Assembly (NCBI GenBank): GCA_028023455.1
Contig: JAQFVV010000022.1
Location: forward strand, 5,485,998 to 5,549,997
Reading direction: 5' to 3'
Source of the DNA: Epiperipatus broadwayi
Lineage: Eukaryota > Onychophora > Udeonychophora > Euonychophora > Peripatidae
DNA length: 64,000 nucleotides
Part shown: in pieces, positions 23,582-34,299 of the stretch
Layout of the letters: each line of letters starts with the position of its first letter
Numbering within the stretch: the first letter of the stretch is position 1
Program-made: the position numbers and the translations under genes
The notes under the pieces: generated by a model
Told to the model about the DNA's origin: nothing
The model's input: the letters and a program-made list of their open reading frames with translations, nothing else
Database searches by the model: none

Positions 23582-23752
23582 TAAATAAATAAAAATCTCT
23601 AAAAAAAAATACAAAATTAAAAATATTAAAAACAGTATTTAAATAAATAAAAATCTCTAAAAAAAAATACAAAATTAAAAATATTAAAAACAGTATTTAA
23701 AGTTGCATTTTTCGTTTTTTTCTTAGAGACTTTTCGTTTTTTTCTTAGAGAC
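23582..23752. repeat. Two adjacent exact tandem duplications
   Basis: A 58-bp unit occurs twice without a visible mismatch (23,582-23,639 and 23,640-23,697), followed by a 22-bp unit, TTTTCGTTTTTTTCTTAGAG plus AC, twice (23,709-23,730 and 23,731-23,752). Exact copies imply recent duplication or an assembly artefact. Confidence 0.85.
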
Positions 23753-24664
23753 AATAGAATAAAAAAATATGTTGTAATTATGTAGATCTAATGTAGTTTT
23801 TACTTCAAAATAAAAATTTGATCAAATAGATAATAATTATATTAAATGAAATTAAAGTATCTAAGATTATGAAAAACAAAGAGATCACAAAGGTTATGAA
23901 GACAAAGGTCAATCAGAATATATGTGAACTTCTTTAGAAACTTTTTCTTAACTCTTAGCTATGGAGATCTTAGATCTTTACTTTACTACTGCTCTTAGAA
24001 TCTGGATATTATGTTTAGTGGCTAAGAAGAAGAAAAGCCACCAACTGCCAAAGTGTATTTTGGATCAAAATTTGTCAACTTCAAATGCTATTTTAAAGAA
24101 ATTTCACCTTTGTTACAAGAAAATATGATGATGAATCAGCAAGTGTCTATGCAATAACTTGCATTAAACAAAACTATAAGCCAGAGGGGGAAATCCAATT
24201 CTATCAGGAAAACTTATATATATTTTAGCTTTGCCTTGGAAACCCTAGAAGGAACTATGAAGCTGCTGAAAGAATTTTGCTAAGTAATATACAACTATGA
24301 TAATATATATTTATATAAAAAAGTTCTGACCTGAAAACTGCTCAAAATCTAGAGTTACGATACGAAAAGCTGCTTCTGGAAGTGCTGGAATGCGGCAAAA
24401 CTTTGCAGTGACAGGAAAATTATGAGAAACCAATTTCAATCTCAATCTTAGAGTCCAATAATATATATTCTGACATAAACAACACATCGGTGAAAGAATT
24501 GGAATTTTTGAGCCACTACCAAAAAAGTTATCTGGAAAAAACCTTGGGAACAGTGTTGCCATTGGAAAACAAAAATTCTCATAATGTAAATTTAAAATCC
24601 ATCGGAGATAATGTTTCATTAGATAATGATTCTCAGAAGGTAGAAAACTCCATAAATATTAAAG

Positions 24665-24767
24665 CTAACTTAACCAAATTTACTGAATCAATAGATTTTC
24701 TCTCAGAGAACAATTAAAACTAACTTAACCAAATTTACTGAATCAATAGATTTTCTCTCAGAGAACA
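24665..24767 (+). repeat. 48-bp tandem duplication in LINE ORF1
   Basis: The segment starting CTAACTTAACCAAATTTACT occurs at 24,665-24,712 and again, identical, at 24,720-24,767. Confidence 0.9.
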
Positions 24768-25927
24768 GTTCTCAGCCCAAAAGTTCCCTCTCTAAAGCCA
24801 ACAAGATTTTCACAACAACAAATCTCCCACTTCATTCTCAACAAGAAGATAGATGGCAGTACAAAATTACAGATTTTCCCAGATAAGTCTCAAAATTCCA
24901 AAACTAACACTTCCAAAAATAACAAATCAATAGATTACTTCCCTATGAACAGTTCTAAATCTAAAATGACTCAACCCACTACAATAAAAATGAGTTACAC
25001 CAACTTATCTACAACTTCAATTACTAAGGAAAAGGTTGACTTTGGTTCAATGTTACAGAAAGCTTCGGAATTTGTCACTGATGAGATTGTATTTGAAACC
25101 AACAATCTGGAAGCATCCCAAAAATTACTGATGGCAAATAAGACACCATAGATTCTGCAACCACATCTAATTCAAAATTCCAAGCAACACAGCCTTCTCA
25201 CTTCTTTAAACCTTCACTTAGGAATGTCATCAACCAATGAATCTAAGTACACCAATAATCTTCCTCTAGTGGCTTCTCATACCCCAAAATTACTCTAATA
25301 GATTTCTAAACTCAGATTTCCCTGAATTACGTGCCAACTCTGAATCTAGACTAAATGGCTATTTATCCGGATAAGAGTAATCTTGTGAAGTCTGACATTA
25401 CATTTGACAACAGAAACTTTAGGTCAGACTCTGATCTCTCCAGTAATACAACCAACACTGTTGAGACTTTGAAGACAGAGCCTTATCGAAAAAAATCCCT
25501 AAATGTAATACTGCCCGATTAGGCTATAAACCAATGTCTTATGCAGAAAAAGCTGCTATAAATCTTAAACCTCCAATGTTACCCATGGCCTCCAGACAAG
25601 GCAATATAGATGGAGGGTCTCAAATGGACTTATTCTTCAAGGCTATGCTTCTCATCATAGATAAGAGGAAGTAGAATCACCTCAAGCAACTTTAGAAGAC
25701 TACTCACCTAATCAAAAAGTCAATCACCCATGTGATTTATCAATACATGGTGAAATTAATGAGAGGTTTAACCAGTCAGTCCCAGCCCTACTACACAAAA
25801 CATTCAAAAATTACAAAAATAAAAATGCTGTGATTTTATCTACAACCAACAGAAACCTCAATCTATTTAAATTCCCTGTCCAAGACATATAATTTATTTA
25901 AAACTCATGGTCTTTGGAGTTCAATAT

Positions 25928-26041
25928 ATAAGATTCTTTTTCACACCAATGATAGATACGTGATTATAAGATTCTCTTTCACCCCAATGATAGATACATG
26001 ATTATAAGATTCTCTTTCACCCCAATGATAGATACGTGATT
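25928..26041 (+). repeat. 38-bp unit repeated three times
   Basis: Units 25,928-25,965, 25,966-26,003 and 26,004-26,041 begin ATAAGATTCT and end GTGATT or CATGATT. Units 2 and 3 differ at one base and unit 1 at a few. Confidence 0.92.
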
Positions 26042-27149
26042 ATCCAATTTAAAAATGTTGTTGCCAAAGAGGCATTCAGTAATAATCACAAATCACTTAT
26101 TAACTGATACCTGGTTACAATTGATTTAAACTGCCCCACAATCTTAGAGGAAAAGGTGTGTAATTGTGGGAAGGACTTTGAGAGGGCTGACCTCCAAAAG
26201 ATTCTCTCCCCCTTTGGCAGGATTATCTCATTTAAATATATACTGGAGAAACAAGCAGACTCTGAAATGTATACTAATGTGGCTCCATTCAGGATTACTC
26301 TTGGCAAAGGTATTTCTCCCTTGTCTATCCCAGGTCTGATCGAAGATAATGAAGCCCCCCACATAATAATACTCCGTGAAGTGTCTCCCCAGTGTTTTTT
26401 TGTAAGCAACTGGGGCATATTAGGAGGAATTTCCAAGACTGCAAATGCAAACTTTGTGGACAAATCCCTAAAAGATACCACAAATTTACCATCAAAGCAT
26501 GTCACAAATGCTTCAATCATCAGCTAGAACCACAACCAATTCATCTAAATAGCTTGCCATTCCTTCAAGTGAAACTGTGATGGCTGGACAGTTAGTCTCT
26601 TTGCCTAATTCACAAGATATAGCCAGAGATAAGAAAATTACTGATGAGCTACGACTGCCAGAACAGCCCATTCAGCTGGACAGAGAGAAGTTTGATGAAA
26701 CATTACCTGAAGATTAAGATGATGACCGTGTAATGACTTCTGCTGATGAGGTAGTTATCAACAACAGACCCCAGTCCTCTCAGCCCCTATGCAAAAGGAA
26801 AAATAGGAATGGTAAATCTGGGCTTTACCAGTGAACTCCACTGCCAGTGATGACAGCCTGCCTATGCTGGTTTCTACAGATCATTACAACCTCTTGAGGT
26901 CTGAATCCGGACCTAGAGAAAAGAAGATCAGATACACAGGCCCTGCAACAACCTTTTCTCCAGTGGGGGAATCAGTTATCCCTGAGTTAGACTGCTCTAA
27001 ATGCACCATTCATTTGGATAAGTCTGCCCCCTTCTCAGCATTAGTTGGAGATGAATCACAGTTGGACCAAGGATGCATGGTCTCTCCCCACTCTGGAGAG
27101 AACCCTGATCTGAACAATTTCAGTTCTAATAAGGTCAGGCCTCCTGAGG

Positions 27150-27860
27150 ATGGGGAAATCGATCAGATCATTCCCGTTTAACATAGTCTCTATCACTATC
27201 CAAGGTCTGAACTTTTGTGACAGAGCCCATGCTCTAGCATGTTGGTTCCATCATTCTGGCCCGGACATTCTCTGCCTTTGTGAGACAAAGCTACATGTGA
27301 AATCAGACTCAAGTTATCAACCTTATTCATAGTTTGGGTTATTTCCATTACAGCTACTCTACCTCAGCTTCTGGCAGAATTGCCATAGTTATTAATAAAA
27401 GATCCCTAATATCTCTTTTCAAAATTCTACATATCGATTCCCTTTTCAAAATTCTACATATCGATTCCAATTGCCTTATTGCCATAGTACAATTTGGAGG
27501 ATGGTCCCTGAATTTAGTGAAATGTTTATTTGTCAAAAAATTCACAACTGGTTCATAGTGTAATTCATATAATTAATTCCACTCTCAGGGCCAGTCCTCT
27601 ACTGACAGTGATTATTGGGGACTTGAACCACTCTTATGAACTATTTCAATCAAAGTTTTTTCGGTGCTTGACTCAAGCCTTTATTAGTGGTAGAAATTTT
27701 TTTCTCAATCAGCATTCTCATTTTATACCAGAACAACTTCTTCTTTAATAGATCTTACATTCTTCTCTCCATCTCTCTCCTCCATCATGGAGGCCCACCT
27801 CTGGCCAACTGTTCTATCAGACCACTTTGCTTTAGAGGTAAGAATCAATCCCAGTACTAT
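27150..27860 (+). pseudogene. LINE ORF2, APE-like endonuclease part, broken
   Basis: The endonuclease nicks target DNA to prime reverse transcription. The first conserved piece is NIVSITIQGLNFCDRAHALA (about 27,176-27,235), with the expected N near the start, followed by DILCLCETKL (about 27,265-27,294), which holds the catalytic glutamate of the E-T box. A stop follows near 27,330. Later pieces in shifting frames include TVIIGDLNH (about 27,610-27,640, the GDxN motif) and LSDHFALEV (about 27,805-27,835, the SDH motif), both catalytic signatures of APE-type endonucleases. A 27-bp duplication (27,415-27,468) lies in between. All four motifs occur in the right order, so identity is firm; the frame is broken at least twice. 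Confidence 0.85.
27415..27468 (+). repeat. 27-bp exact tandem duplication in endonuclease region
   Basis: CTTTTCAAAATTCTACATAT with seven more bases occurs twice back to back (27,415-27,441 and 27,442-27,468). Because 27 is a multiple of three, it adds nine codons without a frameshift. Confidence 0.92.
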
Positions 27861-28065
27861 CACTCAAACAGCAGTTGATATGCCTCGGACCATCAGGATG
27901 CTCACTAAATACAATATCACAATTCAATTAGTATCAGAGTCCTACATCACTTTCAATAGGGTGCAACTCCTTTCCCTCACTGCACATATTGCCTGAAATG
28001 TCTTTGTCAATTCACTAACAGACCTGATTAACCTATGCACTAGTGAATCCAGGGGTCCAGTTCGG

Positions 28066-29454
28066 ATGCTTAGTGAGCTGGACTCAATTTCCAGAGAATT
28101 AAAACAACTCCCCTATGTAGCTCATAATATCCCAAACATCCTAATACTAAAGGCTAAATACAGATTCTTACAGAGAGCAGTTGCTGAATATCTCTCGGTA
28201 AAAAGGGCCTGTCAATACATTCACCATCAACATTGCTGGACCAGGGGTTATCTCAGATGGGCCCTTGGATATGGCAAAAAATCCAAGGCCCCAAGATCAA
28301 TGGAGATACAAGGCAACAGCTTTGCAGGAACATCCATGTTGTCCAGGATTCATGAACACTACTGTAGGAAATTCCAACCCTTTGGGGTGTCAAACTTGTG
28401 TAAAAAAGTTATCACAGAAAATTCTGCCACTCACAAAATCACCGAGGCCAGAATTCTTCTAAAACTCAAGTCCATGCCAGACAGAACGCATCCTGGTTTG
28501 CACAGCATTCCTAAGTTTTTACTGCTTCATCTTCAATATTTCACCATCCCAATAGTCAAGATAATGGTGGATCTTCTGGCAGATGACTGCAGAGAGATTG
28601 ATGGGGTTTTTCCAATCACCATGGTTCCCCTTATCAAAAAATGGGAGGCACCACATGATTTGGAGAATCTCTGTCTGATCTGATGCTTTCTTTACTGACC
28701 AAGTCAATAGAAAGCCTCATCAAAGAGGATATACAAGATAACATTGTTAGTCATCTTTCATCTTATCAATTCGCCAAAAGAGGGAGCTTGACTGCCGATG
28801 CCATCAGCCGATTTCATCTTCTGGTTAACTATGTTCACAGAAAAAGAAACCCCAGACTGGTCACAATTCAACTTGACTTTGCTGGGGCCTTTGACTGTGT
28901 CAAAATCAATGTGTTACTCAGTATACTGGAGGGGCTCCAAGTACATGTGGCTTACCTACAAATGATAGACAACCTCCTGCAAAATCATGAGATATTTCTC
29001 TCTTTGGATGGCAGTTGCCCCAGGATTTTGGCCCTGTATTTTTATCCCACAGGGCTCACCTCTGAGTGCTCTCCTCTTTGCAGCCTACATCAACCCACTG
29101 CTGTGACGCATAGAGGCTTCATTCCCTGGAATAGCAATACCTACACTGAAAGAGGACATACACCACATCTCCTAAATGGATGATGTGGTGGTAATCCTTT
29201 TATCCCAGAGTGAGTTGGTGGGACTCAAAGAACTCTTGGACCAATTCGCAAGCGAATTTGGTCTCAGGTTAACAGAGGGAAGTCAGCTATCTGGACAATC
29301 CTCACTGGCAAGAAGATCTGGCTGGTTTGAGGCCTCCCCCCAAAAATTTCTTGGGTTCCATCTGGCCTCTCCCCCTTTTATCATGAAGAGAGATCTGGAA
29401 AATTCCCTACTCAACAAGATTGAAGGCTTAATTACTTCATTATCCAAGGTTTAA
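28066..29454 (+). pseudogene. LINE ORF2, reverse transcriptase part, broken
   Basis: Reverse transcriptase of the same LINE. The first open piece (28,066-28,683) contains PDRTHPGLHSIPKFLLLHL, the early RT block, and a VPLIKK segment. It stops and continues in another frame (28,683-29,183) with YQFAKRGSLTADAISRF and the first catalytic aspartate in LVTIQLDFAGAFDCV. The PQGSPLS-type block is damaged (LTSECSPLCSL, in a shifted frame). The third piece opens at 29,176 with MDDVVVILL, the catalytic YxDD box; the codon before Met is TAA, so the usual tyrosine has become a stop. The thumb-like LGFHLASPPF follows near 29,350. At least three breaks make it non-functional. Confidence 0.88.
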
Positions 29455-30416
29455 CTTTCTCTGTTTGGGAAGGTAGCCCTCCTAAATTCAATGGTTTTAC
29501 CCAAAATTTTATATTACTTGGCCGGCTTCTCTCCAACTATTAGATTTACCAAACGAATCGAAACTCTATGCAGGAGATGTGCTGGGGGAGCAGAGCTCCT
29601 GTCATCGGTCTGAACGTGCTTCAAAAACTAAAACTCCTCAATGGCCTAGGACTCCATTCTCTCAAAGTCTTCTATCTCCAAAGAACCCATAATGTTCTCT
29701 ATAAGATTTTAAAAGATAACCTAGAGATGGAATGCCCTTTCCCAATAGAGGTGGATCCTACCGATCGGCCGCCTCCTAAGCTGCATAAACTTTGGATCCA
29801 ACATCAAGTGTCTATCACTGTTCAAAACTTTCAAACATCGAGTTCACTATTCCAAAATAAACTATCCTACTGGCAAGTCTACCAATTGGTTTCAGAGGGC
29901 AAAACCAAAACTGGTAATATACTCCCAATTGGAATACTGCAACTCTCAAAGATAACAAAATTACTCAAACGAAGTCCCAAGTTTGTTGACTTTCTCCTGA
30001 AGGTCAATCTGGGGGCTCTTCCTACTGCAGCCTTCCTTTTTTATCAAAGGGGATATAATATCGATCCCCTCTGCCCTTTATGCATGAAACAGGAGGAGTC
30101 CATGGTCCATATTCTTCATTATTGCAGATCATGGACATACCTACGTAATCTCGCACTGAATAGAACCAACAAATCAGATCCTGCCTACATCATGTTCAAG
30201 CCTGCATTCGAAAAAAGAAACATTGCATTGATAAGTTTTGCCATGTTTATAAACTTTTCAATCTGGTCAGTCAGCTGTAGAGTCACATTCAATAAAGGTT
30301 GTGACGACCCCATTGATAAACTCTTCTTCAGTACCCTGTGTAAAATTAAAGAGGATGATAAATGCACTGGTCAACCCTGGTTGGTGGACCAGACATGGCG
30401 GCAGTTTAGTCTTTAA
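29455..30416 (+). pseudogene. LINE ORF2 C-terminal region with CCHC
   Basis: The longest remaining open frame (29,568-30,416, 282 codons) covers the part of ORF2 after the reverse transcriptase. It holds the cysteine-histidine motif CPLCMKQEESMVHILHYC (about 30,071-30,125), spaced C-x2-C-x8-H-x4-C, as in the C-terminal knuckle of many LINE ORF2 proteins. The Met is internal, not a true start; a stop near 29,453 and a frame change separate it from the RT. The frame ends at TAA, 30,414-30,416, about 270 bp before the element's end, a normal 3' UTR length. Confidence 0.8.
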
Positions 30417-30699
30417 TCACATCATCGTACCGATCTCAACCATCTGTACCCACAGAAAGCCTAAATCCAGGAGCTCACTATCCCAGATCAAAACTTGATT
30501 GAACTCTACTCAAAGGATTCAGCTCTACTGAATCTTAATTTTATGAATTGGTTAATCGATAGACTATTTCACTCACTTTTTACTTGTACAAAACTCATAA
30601 ATTGTAATTGATTTCAATTGTATCTGTTTATGTACCTAGAATTAGACCTAAATGGAATGCAAATAAATTGTTATTGAAAGTAAGTAATTTGAATTATTA

Positions 30700-31075
30700 A
30701 AACATATGATTTACTATGTACATTTATATGAAGAATGTTATTTTTTGATGATATATATATATATATAAGTAAAAATCCATGAAAAATATGAATTCAATAT
30801 ATGCAATTCTCTAGAGAAGATTAATTATTGTTTGCAAGATGTCAAGGAATATGTTATTATTCTGCACTCCCATACTCTATAAGAAATAGCTTTAATATAG
30901 AGTATATGAGCACAGACTTTCACACCACCCACCTCTCTCCACTCTATCTTTTCAGCATATATGTGTTTAGGTGTATCAGTGTTATTAGATAGAGTGGAGA
31001 GAGGTGGGTGGTGTGAAAGTCTGTGCTCATATACCCTATATTACATATATATAGCCACAGGTATATAACAAGCCT
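30700..31075. repeat. Family C end as a small foldback
   Basis: A block with GGGTATATGAGCACAGACTT-like antisense sequence (about 30,903-30,949) is the inverse of 30,986-31,035, ending TGCTCATATACCC. The following ACAGGTATATAACAAGCCTG is also found at 54,980-55,005. This is the 3' end of family C without its hammerhead. Confidence 0.75.
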
Positions 31076-31079
31076 GTGT

Positions 31080-32500
31080 TTCAGTTATTAAGAAATAGCT
31101 TTCTGGATCTAAGTCCTTATAATAGCTTTGGGTTTGAAGTGAAAGAGATTCTCTTTTACTTCAATAAATCCCAACAAATGAGTTATTATACGTTAAGGGA
31201 GAAAAAACTTGTTTTATCTCAGGATTGTCATTTAATAGTAATTGATAGTTTTCTGATAATTTATATGAATATAACCTTTTAATTTCCATTTTTTATCAAA
31301 CTAAAAATCAATGAAAATTTAAATGCAGCATATACATATATACATAATGTTTTGAGATTAACTCATTGCAATTTTTAAAATATAATTGAATAGCCCTCTA
31401 ATATCAGAAAATAACAACAATTTTTAAAAGTTAAAAAGATACATTACTCTTTTTATTCTCCATATATTATAAGGATTGTGAAAAATGCTTTAGTTAGATG
31501 AGATGGATTTTTAATCAAACACAAATTTACTTCTGAATATTTTAAAATCTGATTAACATATAGATTTGTGAGCTTTATATATATCAATCAGGTTTAAAAT
31601 AAATTTTTGATTGATTAAAAATTCAGCCCATTTGTCAAAAGCATTGTAGACAATCCTCCTGATTTTTAAAGGGGGACAAAGTTAAAAATCTTTTGGATTT
31701 TAAAAACTATGGTCATTTGCTGATACTAGAGGATTATTCAATTAAATTTAAACAGTTGAGTTAATCTCAAAACATTACATATAAATATTTAGCACTGTAA
31801 ATTATTATTTATTATATATATATGTCTTTAGTAGTTAACTATATATTTTCTTTAGTGCTATATTTATATTGAAAATTGATTATGTTAACAGAAACAAATA
31901 TTTTTGTTTACATTTTTTAACTGAATTAAAAGAAACCACTTAAGTTGTGATTTAATTATCTTAAACAATTAATTTCTATTTTATTTTTTAGGAATATAAA
32001 AAAAATCAGGATTAGCTTCTTGTTCTCATAGGATTATTTTAAAATTTAGTTTTAATTGAAATATATATTTAAAAATCAGTGTCTCTTTTCAAATATATAG
32101 ATAAGAATAAAACAGTATAAGTCTTATTTAAACAAAAAAGTTTCCTAATATTTTAGATTGTTATAGTAGTAGGTATTTTGTGTGTGAATATATGTGAGAA
32201 AATGTTTTGATATACATAAAATGTTCAACAATTAAAATAAAAAAACCACTATAAAAGAAAAACAGCACTGTAGTCACAATAATGTTAAATGAAATAGATA
32301 AGTTCATAATTAGATGTGATATGTTGGACTATTTCCATCGTTTATGAGTGAATGTTGAATGTATAGAAAATTGTAAACTTTATTTAAACCTTCCAAATGC
32401 AAACAACTTGTTAGTAATAACACACAAATAGACAATACATGTTAGGAATTACTAAATGCTCTTACAACTGAGCTATTCTGTCAAAGGCAACATATAGTAG
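31080..32500. other. AT-rich stretch, no gene seen
   Basis: Only short AT-rich frames. A possible small inverted pair around TTGAGATTAACTC (31,35x) and GAGTTAATCTCAA (31,76x) suggests another diverged foldback of about 400 bp. Confidence 0.4.
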
Positions 32501-32819
32501 AAATTTGATATATTTATATATGAGGGTTGGTTCAAATTCTTCTGAGTCCTTTTTTTTAATGAGGCTAATTAGTTTGTTGGGTTTTTTTTATTTTTTCCTA
32601 AGAGCAAGATTAATTAGAGCCTTTTATACATTGTGTATTGCCACACTGGGTTGACTTATAGGATTATTTACCATTGTCATATGAGCAGCTTCTTTGAATT
32701 TTCTTCTATGCATTTTTTCCTTTTTATAATTTTCCCAATTAAACATATAGTCATTAGTACATATATGATCTGCTATGATAGACACATCTGTTTTTTCTCT
32801 TTTAATGATTAGTTTGTGC

Positions 32820-34230
32820 TCTTTAAATCACTGTTCAACAGGGCGACAGGTCTCACCAATGTATTTCCTTCTACATTCACATGATATTTCATAGATGCAG
32901 TTGTTGTTCTTCAGCATTTCCAGTTTAGGCTTAGTAGAAGTAAACATTCCTCAAAGTGTGGTATGGCTTTGGAAAGCAGTTCTAATGTTATATTGACTGC
33001 AGATTTTCTATAATTTGTCCACCATTCCTAGTATGTATGGAACTACCATACCAATAATTGTTTTCTCTTCGTGTTGTCTATTGAAGATTTTCCTGATGAC
33101 TGCTGATGGATAACTATTCTTCATAAGCATTGGTTCTATGTGAATCTTTTCTTTTTCCAAATCACTGGTTTCTGAAAAAACCTCCTTTGCTCTGTCCCAT
33201 AATGATAGTACAATTCCTTGTTTAGTGCTTCTTGTATGATTGAATGTATATGCCAAGTACTTGCCAGTGTGTGTTGGTTTCCTACACACTGTTGTTTTTA
33301 CTTTTCCCTAAGGGAGTCTTGTCACAAGAACATCCAAGAATGCCAATTTTTGTTCTTGTTCTGATTCCATTGTGAATTTAATTGTAGGAGATATGTTGTT
33401 AATGTGCATCCAGAATGACTGTAATTTTACCTCACCATGTGGCCATACCACAAATGTATCATCAACATATCAAAGCCACACTTTAAGTGGACATGGAGTA
33501 GTATTTATCACTGTGGTTTCAAGTTCTTCCATGTAAATGTTGCTGAGAAAGGGTGACAGTGATGATCCCATGGCCATCCCTTGATTTTTCTGGAAGAATT
33601 CTGAGTTATATTGAAAGTATGTTGTTGTTACACAGAATGTTAATAACTCCATTATACTATCAATAGGTAGAACTGTTCTAGTTTGTAGATTATTATCATC
33701 ATATAACTTTTTCCTTACAATGCCTCATCACATGGTACATTTGTAAATAGACTTTTCAATCAAAGCTTACCAATATGTTAGTTCTTTCCATTTTACATCA
33801 CATTATCATTATCTTATACTAGCACATAATTGTTTATAAACAAAGCAAAACTCTCCATACAGTATTGCCTTCTGGCATTCATTGATTACTCTGGTTGACA
33901 CAGGGTGGCAATACTGTATGGAGAGTTTTGCTTTGTTCTTTCCATTTTCATGTTCACAAAGTGCTTAGAATCCCTGATGAAAGACTGTGTCCTCTATGCC
34001 AATAGACTAAGAACTTCAAGAAGAAATCTTGACAAATTTTGACATGGTGAATTCTAGAACTAACAATAGGTCTTAATGGAACATTGTCTTTATGAATTTT
34101 AGGCAGTCCATACAGGTGAGGAATCTTGCTGAAATACGAAGTTAATTTTCTTTTTTCTGAATCACTGAAATACCTGTGATGCTTCTGGAGTAATGCTTGT
34201 ATTTGGAATTGAATTTTTTGCTACTTTTTT
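32820..34230 (-). pseudogene. PLE 1 polyprotein, broken
   Basis: Minus strand, in order: LYGLPKIHKDNVPLRPIV (about 34,053-34,115), the first PLE RT block; LLEVLSLLA then stop; after the inserted repeat, NILVSFD, a stop, and an out-of-frame SLFTNVP-like block (near 33,740); a long open piece through FFQKNQGMAMGSSLSPFLSN (33,520-33,600), the QxxGxxMGSPLSP block; YVDDTFVVW (near 33,450), the catalytic box, preceded by a stop; FLDVLVTR-like sequence near 33,320; CRKPTHTGKYL (33,250-33,290); and near the end NCIYEISC...KYIGETCRP (about 32,840-32,910), the GIY-YIG core, with a stop where an arginine is expected. All domains are present and the frame is lost in several places. Confidence 0.88.
33795..33934. 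mobile_element. Family A terminal foldback inserted in PLE 1
   Basis: The 14-bp direct repeat GTTCTTTCCATTTT lies on both sides (33,781-33,794 and 33,935-33,948), and the PLE coding sequence resumes beyond it, so this is a true insertion with target-site duplication. Inside, AAGCAAAACTCTCCATACAG (about 33,844) is the inverse of 33,914-33,933: a short hairpin of the family A end without a hammerhead core. Confidence 0.88.
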
Positions 34231-34299
34231 GTATTTTATAGAAAAATTACCATATAATTCTATATTTCTTTTCATCTAGGAATAACTCATATAATCCTT

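Larger units (their letters stand above)
24490..26580 (+). pseudogene. LINE ORF1 (nucleic-acid-binding protein), broken
   Basis: ORF1 proteins of LINEs coat the element RNA. Here the upstream two thirds are Ser/Thr/Asn/Lys-rich, low-complexity and split by stops (segments 24,490-24,717 and 24,945-25,151 are open). The informative part is 26,156-26,580: in one frame an RNA-binding-like stretch through FERADLQKILSPFGRIISF, and in another frame the zinc-knuckle pair beginning CFFCKQLGHIRRNF (about 26,393). Spacing C-x2-C-x4-H-x4 places the fourth ligand on Phe, so the first knuckle has lost a cysteine; a second, CKLCGQIPKRYHKFTIKACH, follows. Local tandem duplications (24,665-24,767; 25,928-26,041) add frame damage. 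Function is inferred from position before the endonuclease. Confidence 0.7.
23880..30690 (+). mobile_element. Near full-length but dead APE-type LINE
   Basis: One non-LTR retrotransposon explains this region: an ORF1-like part with zinc knuckles (about 24,490-26,580), an ORF2 with APE-like endonuclease (27,150-27,860), reverse transcriptase (28,000-29,450) and a C-terminal CCHC (30,071-30,133), then a 3' end with AATAAATTG (about 30,661). Higher GC and codon-like structure set it apart from the flanks. Many stops and frameshifts mean it is inactive. The 5' boundary is approximate. I do not assign a clade. Confidence 0.85.
32510..34255 (-). mobile_element. Penelope-like element 1 (RT + GIY-YIG), dead
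   Basis: PLEs are retroelements whose single protein joins a telomerase-like RT to a GIY-YIG endonuclease. On the minus strand the expected order is complete from the early RT blocks to the endonuclease. It is broken by stops and by a 140-bp insertion (33,795-33,934). Several stops look like CGA to TGA changes, as expected from methyl-CpG decay. Terminal repeats were not delimited. Confidence 0.9.

Noticed and set aside
25928-26041. CRISPR-like array
   Set aside because: Three contiguous units without spacers inside a eukaryotic LINE; a simple tandem duplication.
26086-26520. 144-codon minus-strand frame
   Set aside because: It is the shadow of LINE ORF1 on the opposite strand.
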